64,000 bases of DNA from Bathynomus jamesi (taxonomy: Eukaryota > Arthropoda > Malacostraca > Isopoda > Cirolanidae), in contig JAJOZX010000484.1 of the NCBI GenBank assembly GCA_023014485.1, positions 310,001-374,000 on the forward strand, read 5' to 3'. Of this stretch, positions 42,707 through 53,090 are shown in pieces. The position numbers and the translations under genes are program-made. Within the stretch, counting starts at the first letter, position 1, and every line of letters starts with the position of its first letter. The notes beneath the pieces are model-generated. The model saw nothing but the letters and a program-made list of their open reading frames with translations. It was not told the DNA's origin and ran no database searches.

Positions 42707-43015
42707 GTGGGGAAACACCAAAAAAAGCAACTACAAGTATTAGTTACTCCTTTACAAAAAGACTTGGCAAAAATGGAGGTGAGAAATTATAGCCCTGTTA
42801 GTTTAACATCATTGGTAGGAAAGACACTAGAAAGATTACTGGTATTTCAAGTTCCCAAATATGGATTTAGATCAGGAAGGTCTTGTCTGTCTAATCTCTT
42901 AGATTTTTTAGTACTGTAACTGATCAGGTAGATAATGGAAATGTAGATATTATTTATTTGGATTTTAGTAAGGCATTTGACAATGTTCCACATAGGAGAC
43001 TTCTATATAAATAAA
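42707..43015 (+). pseudogene. LINE D reverse transcriptase fragment
   Basis: Plus-strand frames read MEVRNYSPVSLTSLVGKTLE, YGFRSGRSCLSNLLDF, then after a stop DIIYLDFSKAFDNVPHRRLL with the motif-A Asp. Fingers and start of palm of a CR1/Jockey-like reverse transcriptase. Both ends missing, two stops inside. Confidence 0.75.
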
Positions 43016-43279
43016 AAATTCATGGGATATCTGAATATATCAGGAAGTATTTTACACAATTTTATTATAAAATATAGCTCATGACTTGGATAACCTTCAT
43101 AGGTCCCAGTGGCTTTCATGTTTTCCAAAATTATCAGAATTCTTTGCCAAAGAGTATTTGTATCCTGACAAGACATACTAATGTAGCTGATGCATAAGCA
43201 ATATTTCTTAAAAACCTTAAAGCCAATCTCATGTTAAATAATGGCATCCTCCTAAGAGACTTCTCTGAGAAATGTTCAT
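43016..43279. other. no recognisable feature
   Basis: No supported gene or repeat. Confidence 0.4.
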
Positions 43280-43495
43280 TTATTGTGCAAGATGCAATTC
43301 AAGTTTTCCATTGGGGAAAACAGTTAAGCAACAATTCATCCCTTTGTCTTCTACAAACCTTGTGTTAAGAGTCAACTTCACATTAAAAGTTATTGTTTCA
43401 TTTCTGATGAAATGAAACATACTACCCAGCTTGTCTATGCATTCTTGAAGCAACTCATCCCTATGTTCAAAGAAGCCCCACATCTGCACAAGATT
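43280..43495 (-). CDS. unrecognised coding-like segment, possible terminal exon
   Basis: After a candidate acceptor (CTTGTGCAG at about 43496) the minus strand reads MWGFFEHRDELLQECIDKLG, ETITFNVKLTLNTRFVEDKG and CCLTVFPNGKLELHLAQ to a stop. Amino-acid composition looks coding. No family recognised, and no partner exon identified. It lies upstream (5') of the CRTAP/P3H exons on the same strand but does not fit that protein. Confidence 0.3.
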   Translation of the reverse strand, partial: NLVQMWGFFEHRDELLQECIDKLGSMFHFIRNETITFNVKLTLNTRFVEDKGMNCCLTVFPNGKLELHLAQ

Positions 43496-43728
43496 CTTGG
43501 CAATATCCCTACTTTGGCATCCCAAATTATTTAACAATTACAAAATAAACAAACAGTATCCCAAATACAAGCAATTGGCAAATGTATATATTTAGTTACT
43601 TCCTGACATGTATGATAGTGCAGTATCTTGTGACATACTTGTCTATGTATTAAAAATAAATGCTCATATTTTTGGTAAAAGTTGCTTAAAATTAATCAAA
43701 ATCTACGTGAAAATTATTGACTGCACAG

Positions 43729-44309
43729 TAGGGTGGATCGATTTTACATTTTTTTCGATTTCCATATTCTAATAGAGACAAAAACTTGCGCATGCATGAG
43801 AAAATAGCCTCTGCAAATCTTAGCTTAATAGGTAATCATCTTCTGCCCCCGGCAGAGCGATGAAAATCATATTTTAGTAGTCAAAAAACGTATTTTTAAA
43901 CCCTAGCCTAGAGTCATAAAATTTTGCGTGTGTGTTATTTTATGCCTAAGCAACGATATAAATGCTGTGGGAAATATATAATGCATTATTTAAGACAAAG
44001 AGCCGATCTGAAATATGTATAATATACATATTTTCAGATCGGCTCTTTGCTTAAATAATGCATTTATATATTCCATAGCATTTATATCGTTGCTTAGGCA
44101 TGAAATAACACACGCAAAATTTTATGACTCTAGGCTAGGGTTTAAAAATACATTTTTACTACTAAATATGAGTTTCATCGCTCTGCCGGGGGCAGAAGAT
44201 GATTACCTATTAAGCTAAGATTTTGCAGAGGCTATTTTCTCATGCATGCGCAAGTTTTTGTCTCTATTAGAATATGGAAATAAAAAAAAATGTAAAATCG
44301 ATCCACGCT
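43729..44309. mobile_element. 581-bp palindromic foldback element (Mutator-like)
   Basis: Almost the whole element is one inverted repeat centred near 44022. Ends are TAGGGTGGATCGATTTTAC and the complement of TAAAATCGATCCACGCT. It is flanked by identical 9-bp sequences ACTGCACAG (43720-43728, 44310-44318). Long TIRs with a 9-bp duplication fit Mutator-like elements. No transposase. It lies at the edge of the MITE at 44316-44472. Confidence 0.85.
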
Positions 44310-44315
44310 ACTGCA

Positions 44316-44472
44316 CAGTTAGGGCAACTGTATACCCTTGATGATTGGTTAAATTAAGTCATGATATTTTTGTTTAAACTAATGAAAATATTGTGACTTA
44401 ACCTAACCAATCATCAAGGGCATACAGTTGACCAGGCATTCCTGGGAACCTGCTTGCAGGAATGCCCAGTTT
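44316..44472. mobile_element. MITE related to 42431-42663
   Basis: CAGTTAGGGCAACTGTATAC ... ACAGTTGACCAGGCATT, with the same CCTTGATGATTGGTTA inner motif in inverted pairs. More diverged than the first copy; the left end overlaps the foldback element's target site. Confidence 0.65.
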
Positions 44473-44865
44473 TGATTCATCAAAAAGCTAATGCTGTTAA
44501 ATAATTTGGGATGCTATTCATTTATTTTTGGTTAGTTGAATAATTTGGGATGCCAAAATAGCAGTGTTGCCACACACTCAGATGTAGTTTGTCACATGGG
44601 TAAAATGCCATTTTGTCACTTTTAAAAAAATGAATAGCCTCCTCCCCATGATGATTAGCCATCCCTTTCCTCCAAGTATATACAGTAGGTATAATCATTT
44701 TTCACAGTAACGATTTATCTGTATTTAAAATTAAAAATTCAATAGTGTGTTATATATACAGTATAGATTTGGTGTTATACTGTCTGTAGGCAGGATCATA
44801 CATAAACCTTAAAATACTTCTGAATAAATATTAACAGACATTTAAAAATAAGCATACTAGTTGTT
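44473..44865. other. no recognisable feature
   Basis: Includes two copies of AATAATTTGGGATGC (44494, 44540) also found in inverted form at 43510-43530; otherwise nothing recognised. Confidence 0.4.
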
Positions 44866-45134
44866 ATTTTGTATTCAGATCAATATTCATGTATGCTTTC
44901 TTTTTTTTTCCTTTTTCTTCTTCAGTAGCAGCATGCTTCATTGCTTCCCCTTCAGTTCTTAACTGCTCACTTCGTTCTAATAAAGCATTTGCAGCATTAG
45001 CTTTATTCAAATCTTTTTTCTTGCAAGCTGTCTGTAGCATTGAGAGACCTTCTTGCCTCATTTTCTCTGCTTCAGTTATCTTTCTATTAGCATTACTAAT
45101 ATTTTGGATAATATTGTCGTTAGTGAAGGGGAAG
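44866..45134 (-). pseudogene. coiled-coil tail of a hAT-like gene, cut by LINE E
   Basis: Minus-strand frame reading NANRKITEAEKMRQEGLSM, ACKKKDLNKANAANALLER and KHAATEEEKGKKKK: a charged coiled coil, stop near 44864. The frame is interrupted at about 45135 where a LINE starts on the other strand. The similarly decayed transposase-like sequence at 47600-48420 on the same strand is probably the other half of the same gene; that link is inference. Confidence 0.45.
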
Positions 45135-45136
45135 TA

Positions 45137-46610
45137 ATGCGCTATATTGATAAAATGAAAATGCGTAAATCACCGGGTCCGGATTCCATATATCCCATAC
45201 AACTAAAAGAATTAAAAGATAGCATTGTTGTGCCGCTAACAAAGATTTTTAATGCGTCTATTTCTGAGGGGTGCGTACCAGATAATTTCAAGTTAGCAAA
45301 TGTAACACCTATCTTTAAGAAAGGTGATAAAGGTGCGACGGGAAATTATAGGCCAATCAATTTAACGTCTGTTGTAGGTAAGCTACTGGAATCAATAATT
45401 AGGATTGTATAGTCGAACACTTAGAAGTGCATAATCGTTAGAAATACGCAGCACGGTTTAGCGAAACAAATCTTGCTAACTAATCTTTTAGAATTTTTCC
45501 AAAGCAGTGGTTAACGTTTACGATAGACATCGGGCAGTTGATGTAGTGTATTTAGATTTTCAAAAAGCGTTGACACCGTGCCACACAAAAGATGATTGAA
45601 AAAAACTAAGGCTCATGGAATCAGTGGTGTAGTAATAAATTGGCTAGAAGAATGGTTGCGAGGCAGGAAAAGAGGGTGGTCGTTGATGGAGTGGAGTCGT
45701 TTGGCTAATGTAGAGCAGGGTCCATCAGGGTTCTGTATTGGGCCCTTGTTTTTTCTTATATATTAATAACGATTTAGATGTTCGGCCTAGTCAGTACAGT
45801 TTCAAAGTTTGCGGATGACACGAAGCTGGGTGGTAGGGCAATTAATGACGAAGATAGAGGTAAAATTCAGGAAGATCTGAATAAATCGTTGATTGGTCAG
45901 TCACATGGCAATGAGATTTAACGTGGATAAGTGCAAAATTATGCATATAGGTTCGCGTAATGGTATTTTGCGTATAGTATGTCAGGGAAAGATTTAACAA
46001 GCGTAGAGCAGGAAAAAGATTTAGGAGTTATAGTCACTGGTGATTTAAAAGTAGCGAAACAAAGTACAGCAGCGGTCAAAAGCGAGAACAAAGTGTTAGG
46101 TTTATAGCTCGAAATTTTGAGTACAAATCGCGCGATATTATAGTTCCTCTTTATAATCATTAGTTAGACCCCATTTGGAGTAGCAGTCCAATTTTGGAAT
46201 CCACATATGCGCAAAGATATAGACAAAATCGAAAGAGTTCAAAGACGAGCAACTAAGATGATTCCGTCTTAGGTCAAAGTCGTACGAGGATAGGCTTAAA
46301 GAGTTAAAATTGACTACACTCGAGACTAGGAGGTTAAGGGGTGATCTAATCCAGGTTTTCAAAATTATGAATGGGTTTGATAACGTAGATAGAGATAGCT
46401 TTTTCGAAATATCTCATATAATAGGACTAGAAATAACGGGTGTAAGTTGACAAGTAGAAGGTTCGAGACAGCAGTTGCGAAAAACTTTTTTACGCATAGA
46501 ATAGTAAATAGCTGGAATAGTTTGCCGGTAGAAGTAATTAGTAGCACGTCTATAAACATGTTTAAGAATCGATTGGACGTGCATGTTGATAGAAAGGGTA
46601 TAATTTAAGG
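45137..46610 (+). pseudogene. LINE E reverse transcriptase, heavily broken
   Basis: Related to LINE B. Reads MRKSPGPDSIYPIQLKELKD, DNFKLANVTPIFKKGDKGA, NYRPINLTSVVGKLLES, then in other frames VYLDFQKA, KFADDTKLGGRA (catalytic FADD region at 45810-45840), MRFNVDKCKIMHIG, and a final VNSWNSLPVEVISSTS / FKNRLDVHVD. Many indels. The endonuclease is absent. About 300 bp of possible 3' UTR follow. Confidence 0.8.
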
Positions 46611-46907
46611 TAGTAAAATTAAGGCTTTGTGGGGATAGATCCACAGCTCAACACAAGTGTTGGGAATATAGGGAGGCAGCGTCTTGGGTTAGGGGATACT
46701 CTCTGTCCTTACACACCCCATTTAAAGAGATTCCTCTGCCGAGCGGTGCCCCCCATAGTACTGTGAGGTATTGAAAAACTCATGATCTTCACTTGCCCCA
46801 CAAACACCTTTAAATGGGAGACCCATAATGGGTGCACACACATTTCTACATTACTGTACAGTCTTTACAGCCACACCTACACTTTTCCTCGTAAGTGTAT
46901 ATATTGT
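46611..46907. other. probable LINE E 3' flank
   Basis: Non-coding; contains CCGAGCGGTGCCCCCCATAG, unlike the AT-rich surroundings. No other feature. Confidence 0.4.
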
Positions 46908-47371
46908 AATGTATATGGTTGTAAATTTGACTTGGTCCGCAATCGATATGAACCGTGACTTGATGGATACCGTAATGAAATTGACTGGATTCTTTGGATC
47001 TGATATATTTGCATGTCCATTATATAATAGATATAGAGTGTAACATATTTGTGGATAGTAGTCTATTATGACTTGATCCTCTGGATTGAGAGATTCTATC
47101 TTTAGTTTTAAATCGATAATTAATTATTTTTAAATTGATAATGTATATGGTTGTAAATTTTGACTTGGTCCGCAATCGATATGGACCGTGACTTGATGGA
47201 TACCGTAATGAAATTGACTGGATTCTTTGGATCTGATATATTTGCATGTCCGTTATAAATAGATATAGAATGTAACATATTTGTGGATAGTAGTCTATTA
47301 TGACTTGCTCCTCTGGATTGAGAGATTCTATCTTTAGTTTTAAACCGATAATTAATTATTTTTAAATTGAT
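46908..47371. repeat. 232-bp tandem duplication
   Basis: Unit 1 at 46908-47139 and unit 2 at 47140-47371 are nearly identical (AATGTATATGGTTGTAAATT ... ATTTTTAAATTGAT), differing by a few bases. Unknown origin. Confidence 0.9.
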
Positions 47372-47599
47372 AATTATTTAGTTTCGTAAAAATTGGTCGT
47401 TGCCAATTTACTGGCAGTTTTTAAATAAGTTTCTTATGTTCTTGTGGTTCGGAACCCACGTAAAATTGTAGGTCCCCTCCGCCACCACGGAGGACATACA
47501 CAATACACGATTACGAACACAGTTAGGTAGACCAGCCATGAGTGGATCCTAGGGTCTTTGTTGGTCTGAAACATTATAACATTTTTCTTTCTCTCGAGA

Positions 47600-48420
47600 C
47601 TCCTTTCCTTGTTGATTGGCAATCATTTTAGCAGCTTCTGCATTCTTTTTCATCCTTTGAGTTCTTTCCTGATAATTTCATCATGTGTGTGTCTGACAAT
47701 TTTACAAAGTCTAGGAGTAACAGGTAATCATTCAGGTTTACTTTGATATTTCTTCATGAAAGAAGATGTGTGATATCCATTCAGAGTGGCATCTGACATT
47801 CTTGTTCTTCCATGTTAGCTCGTTTGTTTTCACTGAAAGAACGTTTGACATCCGCGTTGCCATGTGAAAGTGTCAAATAAATTTTTATTATCTCCAGAAC
47901 AGGATACTACTTCTCTCCATTAAGACTTTTTGTGAAAACCTTGGCCCAGAATTCATCTATTCAAGAGATTCCAGAACACTCATGCTCGCTTGCTGTTACA
48001 TCCTCTTCATCAACATCCTCACCACTATCAGAATTGGAATCCGTTCCCTGAATGGGAAGTAGACTATATTCTTCTTTCAGGTAACCACTCAGCACAAATC
48101 ATCTTCCATTCATCAACTAACACTGTCAACTTTCTCCTGAGAGAAATGTTTGATGGAGACAGCTAACCTGCGAATGGCAGATTGGATAGAGTACTTGAAG
48201 GTCTTGAAGTATAGAATTACCCAGAGGAAGTGTCTTTGCAAGAGCAGAAACTGCTGATTTGTAGAAATCCTGTACCTTGATGTGAAAACTCTCGACTTCA
48301 CTTTCAGAGACTTACCACTAGTACAAAGATGTTTCAGAGAGCCTCTTGCCTCTTCTAAGTGTTTGTAAGTAGTTCTCATTCTTGGTGCAGTCAATTTTTA
48401 ATAACTGCCTACCAGAAATT
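47600..48420 (-). pseudogene. hAT-like transposase C-terminal region, decayed
   Basis: Minus-strand frames contain TAPRMRTTYKHLEEARG, LPLGNSILQDLQVLYP, and near 47880-47800 GNADVKRSFSENKR followed by MEEQECQMPL, the pattern of the C-terminal domain of a large hAT-like family (residues before the final dimerisation segment). Many stops. The coiled-coil tail expected after it is at 44866-45134, separated by LINE E and a tandem duplication. Confidence 0.5.
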
Positions 48421-48500
48421 ATCCCCGATTATTTTAGGCTTAATAAAGTGACCTAGCAAAGTTCTCAATAGAGTTGACAGTTTATCATACAAGATATGAA

Positions 48501-48724
48501 TGATATTCATTTTGATGTGTAAATGGGCCAAAACCCATTTCATTAAAAGTTGAAAATCATGATGTTTTGGCTCAGTTGTGAAACTTTCAATAATGAATCT
48601 GGAAATATCCTATTTAATAGGATATTGCCAGATTCATAAAGTTTTGCAACTGAGCTGAAACATCATGATTTTTAACTTTTAATAAAATGGGTTTTGGCTC
48701 ATTTACACATTAAAATGAATATCA
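48501..48724. mobile_element. foldback MITE
   Basis: Near-complete palindrome: TGATATTCATTTTGATGTGT ... its inverted copy, centred on AATATCC...GGATATT at about 48612. Arms of about 110 bp. Confidence 0.85.
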
Positions 48725-49057
48725 GACTTATATAAATTACATCAAATACTACTTGAAAAATGCATTCTGGTATGATTTCGCAGGTGACAACATTTCCTTA
48801 AGATTTACCATGAAATGTAATATAATCATTTCTGCTAACTTTGTGTCATACTTCTCACTTTTGGTTTGAATTGTCTAAGTTCTAAAAACTTCATATGTAG
48901 GCCTAGAGTTATGTTGGTATTTTACCTTAAAAACAATACACCAGACAATTAATTTTTTTCCCAAACTCTCCACATTCATTCTGACTGGTGTTAGACTAAA
49001 CAATGGTCAGACAACCTGATCCTTCGGGTCTGCAAAACTATTGTAAGGTACTGTATA
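48725..49057. other. no recognisable feature
   Basis: No supported gene or repeat. Confidence 0.4.
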
Positions 49058-50328
49058 TCAGGTCATCCCATAAGTAATGTCATTTTTTACGATAGATTAA
49101 GTTTAAACTAGTCCTACTCAGTTTAAGCATAAATTTTCCAAAGGTTATATCTAAGAGGGGATCTATCATGTTTCACTACATACTTTACAGACCTTGACCA
49201 GTTAAGACGTGTGTTTTGCTTTATGTGAACCACTCATAAACATGGCAGTATCAGAATAACATATTAGGCATATAATGCTTTACGAGTTCAAAAAAGGGAA
49301 TAGAGCTACTGAAGCAACGCGAAACAGTCAGGACATTTATTATGGCAACGATATTCTGCATGTGAGGAAATGTCCAAGATGGTTTCAAAAGTTTAGGAAT
49401 GGTGACTGCTGTTTGACAGATGCAGCACGCTCTGGACACCCTGCTGAGTTTGATGATGACCTGCTGTTAGCCGCACTTGAAGAAGAATGTTCAACAACTG
49501 TCGAAGAATTGGCCCAGAAACTCAATTCATCCCCATCCATCGACATTTGCAACTCAGGAAAGTGCCTAAGTTAGGAAAATGGGTGCCACATGAATTGTCA
49601 GTCAACAATCTGAGGGTATGGGTAAACATTAGCACAGCTCTTCATTCCTGTGAACTCCAAGATCCATTTTTGCACCATTTAGTAACTGGTGATGAAAAGT
49701 TGATACTGTACCAGAATGTTAAGCACTGTCAACAGTGGGTTTGTGCCAGAGAACCAGTGACACTACAGCCAAAACCAAATCTTCACCCTCGGAAGGTGTT
49801 GCTTAATGTTTGGTGGGATAAAGGTGGTGTAATATACTTTGAAACCTTACCACACAACCAAACAATCACTGCTCAAGTCTACTGTCAACAACTGGATCGA
49901 TTGAACACTGCACTAAAAGAAGAGAGACCTTCTTTGGTTAATGAGAAAGGAATCGTGTTCTACCACGACAACACACATCCTCATACCGCTCGGATCACTT
50001 CTGCAAAAACTGAGGAGCTTGGGTAGGAAAAACTTCCATATTCTCCAGATCTTGCGCCTTCAGAATATCACCTCTTCAGGAGTCTGCAAAACTATCTTGA
50101 CGAGAAACAGTATACTTCTTTAGATGACCTGCATACCAGTCTTTGCACATTTTTTGCCTCAAAACCACCTGAATTTTATAAACATGGCATTGAAAAGCTT
50201 GTAGGATGTTGGCAGAGTGTCATTGATTCTGATGGAAAATATATACTAGATTAAAAAGTTTCAGTTGAGTTTTTTTTTGTCCTTCAAATTCCGATCTAAA
50301 AAACGACATTACTTATGGGATGACCTGA
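49058..50328 (+). mobile_element. mariner element, copy 2
   Basis: 1271 bp, same TIR (TCAGGTCATCCCATAAGTAA) and gene as 34778-36026 but in inverted orientation. TA duplications at 49056-49057 and 50329-50330. Confidence 0.9.
49242..50249 (+). pseudogene. mariner transposase, copy 2, broken
   Basis: ATG at 49242, but codon 6 is TAA. Continues HIRHIMLYEFKKGNRATEA, CPRWFQKFRNGDCCLTDAAR, ELAQKLNSS, then in another frame FLHHLVTGDEKLILYQNVK (first catalytic Asp in TGDE), KPNLHPRKVLLNVWWDKGG and FYHDNTHPHTARIT (second Asp). The third-Asp region near 50040 is out of frame. Ends GKYILD, stop at 50247-50249. More of the gene is readable than in copy 1, yet still inactive. Confidence 0.85.
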
Positions 50329-50472
50329 TATATAAGTAGTAGACAAGCAGCAACTAAGATCCTCTATATAAGTAGTAGACAAGCAGCAACTAAGATCCTC
50401 TATATAAGTAGTAGACAAGCAGCAACTAAGATCCTCTATATAAGTAGTAGACAAGCAGCAACTAAGATCCTC
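50329..50472. repeat. 36-bp tandem repeat, four units
   Basis: TATATAAGTAGTAGACAAGC plus 16 more bases, four identical units at 50329, 50365, 50401 and 50437, directly after the mariner end. Confidence 0.95.
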
Positions 50473-50477
50473 TAGAT

Positions 50478-51017
50478 CAGTGGTCGGGGAACAGGGGTAA
50501 ATTTAAAAATTTTGGGGGTAATGCGTGCGGTATGAGAGAGACTTTCCTCAGAGGCTCAGTCGTGTGTATGGTATGAAACGAAGAGGTGCTTTTAGTGCTT
50601 GACACTTTGTGCCGATATTTTTTTCGTATATTTTTATTTTATTTTGTTACATAAATATGGTGTTATTCGAAATTTTAGAATATTACGAATTTACGTCCTG
50701 ATTTTGATGATGATGTATCAAAAATGAAACAGCAGCATTTTTCCAAAACCTGAAGTGGAGATGTTTTGAATGAAATTCTTCAATCCTTTTTACTAATTTT
50801 GTTTGTGTGCTATTCTTATGCCAGCATGTGTGGCTTTTTTTTATTTCTCCATAATAATGGATCTAATAAACATTTTTTGAATTTGAATTTTTTGTGTACC
50901 ATATGCAACAATTTTAAGAGCAATTGGCTTGTTTTTGTTTACTTTGAAGTCTGGGGGTAATTTCATTTTGCTCAAATAGATTTTTGGGTAATACCCAAAA
51001 AAGTTCCCCGACCCATG
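50478..51017. mobile_element. non-autonomous hAT element with 8-bp target duplication
   Basis: 540 bp, CAGTGGTCGGGGAAC ... GTTCCCCGACCCATG, flanked by CTCTAGAT (50470-50477, 51018-51025). It lies at the end of the 36-bp array. No transposase. Confidence 0.9.
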
Positions 51018-51032
51018 CTCTAGATCCATGTA

Positions 51033-51560
51033 CAGTGGACCCCCAATTTGAGTACGCATCTATTTGAGTATGCTCGTCCATCGGCTCCTATTGACTCAAC
51101 TTGAGTAGAAAACTCGATTTGAGTACGCCAGCCGGCAATGCCGAACGCGTTTCAGTTTGTCTAGAGCGTTCATTGCGGGAACATTCGGGGTCTAATGTTT
51201 TGAATAGTACAGGTGTTCTTAGGGATTTCTGTTAGAATTTCGTACATTTCATTTTCTGACTTTGTACTTAGTGTTTATTTATGTTAGTTTCTGTTGATTA
51301 CAGCATAAAATAGTGAAAATATAGCATAAATTTGGTGATTCGTACATGCAGTGACTTTGATACTGTATTTTATATTGTGGCATAGTGTACTGTTATAGTG
51401 ATGGCCAATTTCTATAGAAAAAGTAGGGGTGGGGTGAAATTTTTGGGTTTTGGAACGAATTAATTAATTCCCATAGGTTATTAAGTTCGATATTTGAGTA
51501 CATTTTGAATTGAGTACGCCATGCTGGAACGGATTACATACTCAAATCGGGGGTCCACTG
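51033..51560. mobile_element. pogo/Tigger MITE
   Basis: TIRs CAGTGGACCCCCAATTTGAG / complement of CTCAAATCGGGGGTCCACTG with TA duplications (51031-51032, 51561-51562). Interior motifs (TTTGAGTA) repeat in inverted pairs. Non-coding. Confidence 0.85.
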
Positions 51561-51582
51561 TAAAACATTTTGAGATGAAATA

Positions 51583-52075
51583 CCATATTTTTTGGTGTTA
51601 TTATAAGATGCACTTTTTTTTTTCCAAAAAAAAGGAGTCTCAAAATCACCCTGCATCCTATACACCGAAGGTCATAATATTACCTTTATATGGGCTAGAA
51701 GAACTGATGGATTTTTACAAAAATTCATCATCTCTTAGTCCCTCCTGACTGTGTATTGGTTTGGCCAATTTTACACTAAGTTTCTACTCTTCCCAACCCA
51801 CTGACAACAAGAAAAACAGTACGTATTGCATAATGATTTACTTTTACGTTTCATAACATATAGTATAGTCTCCCGTACACTTAATACTATTTTCTTATAA
51901 TGAGTATGGGTGAAAGAAAACGTATCACCATACTTTTGATGGAGGGCTTTAAGAAAAGTAAGCCTGCTGGTAGAAAATTACGGACATTTTCTGACAACTA
52001 GGCAGTTGGTCATAATTTTTTTCCTGAAAAAAGGCCTTGAAAATAGGGGTGCGTCTTATACACCAAAAAATATGG
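51583..52075. mobile_element. pogo-like MITE, second family
   Basis: TIRs CCATATTTTTTGGTGT / complement of ACACCAAAAAATATGG with TA duplications (51581-51582, 52076-52077). About 51905-52010 reads MGERKRITILLMEGFKKS on the plus strand, perhaps a transposase start. The TIR resembles that of 8483-9299. Confidence 0.75.
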
Positions 52076-52412
52076 TAATCATATGTTTAAAATTAGTATG
52101 GTAGTGGTATTGAAGAATGATCCACAGGTTCCAAAGATTTAAAGTTAATGTACAGCTAGTAGATGTGTGACAATCTGGAGATCAATTGTATTTTAATTTT
52201 GCATGTAACTGTATTTGTGGTTTGTTTATATTAACAGTGGAGCCACACAGATGGGTCAAAGGGCCCCTTGTGTGCCCACTATAAAAATTTTGGTCAATAT
52301 TTAGGAGATGCACGGCCTCCAAATTCAGATTTTTTATTCATACTAGTCATTAGTACATATGATTTGATGACTTAAAAAAACTAGACCTTGAGCTTTTAAA
52401 AAATAAGGGATA

Positions 52413-53088
52413 CAGTATTCCCTCGAATATCGCGGGGGTTACGTTCCAGAATCCCCCGCGATAGGTGAAAATCCGCGAAGTAGAAACGATATGTTTATTA
52501 CGTATTTTACGCCTTTATAAACCCTCCCCGCACTCTTATAAACCTTTCCCACGCTCTTATAAACACTTTCTACACTCGGAGTATGAAAGAGACTAACTAT
52601 TTTAAAAAGAAAACATTTGTGTATATACAGTATTTTTTAATAATTTTACCAACATTAAAATTTCGTATGGGTACTCACCAGCGAAGATACTAAAACTTGA
52701 ATGATGACGATGATGAGATGAATGTACTGCACAGCAAAGAAGAGCATTACATCTCTTCTAAATGAATAACACGTGGAAGCGAACTGAGCAAGGCGAGATG
52801 CTGAATGCTTCGGTAGGCTGCAGATCGAGATGCGACGAACGCTAAGCCAATCAGCGCCCAGGATACTGAACAGCGTGCTCTGATTGGTCGCGTCTCATCC
52901 ATCGGCCAATGGTGTGCCATGTACAGTATCATATAGGCAAAGTAGCTCAAGCAGCACAAGCTTCGCTGGTTTTCCTATCTCGCGGTTCTTTGTCAACTCA
53001 ATTAGAGTACGTATTTTATTTCGGCTAGAAAAAACCGCGATGCACCGAGTCCGCGAAATGTGAACCGCGATATGGCGAGGGACTACTG
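52413..53088. mobile_element. pogo-like MITE, third family
   Basis: TIRs CAGTATTCCCTCGAATATCG / complement of CGATATGGCGAGGGACTACTG-type end, with TA duplications (52411-52412, 53089-53090). Repeated CCGCGA motifs near both ends. Non-coding. Its interior is GC-richer than its flanks. Confidence 0.8.
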
Positions 53089-53090
53089 TA

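Noticed and set aside
44889..45137. Plus-strand 82-residue frame with a hydrophobic segment
   Set aside because: Complement of the charged coiled coil on the minus strand; the hydrophobicity is an artefact of the reverse complement.
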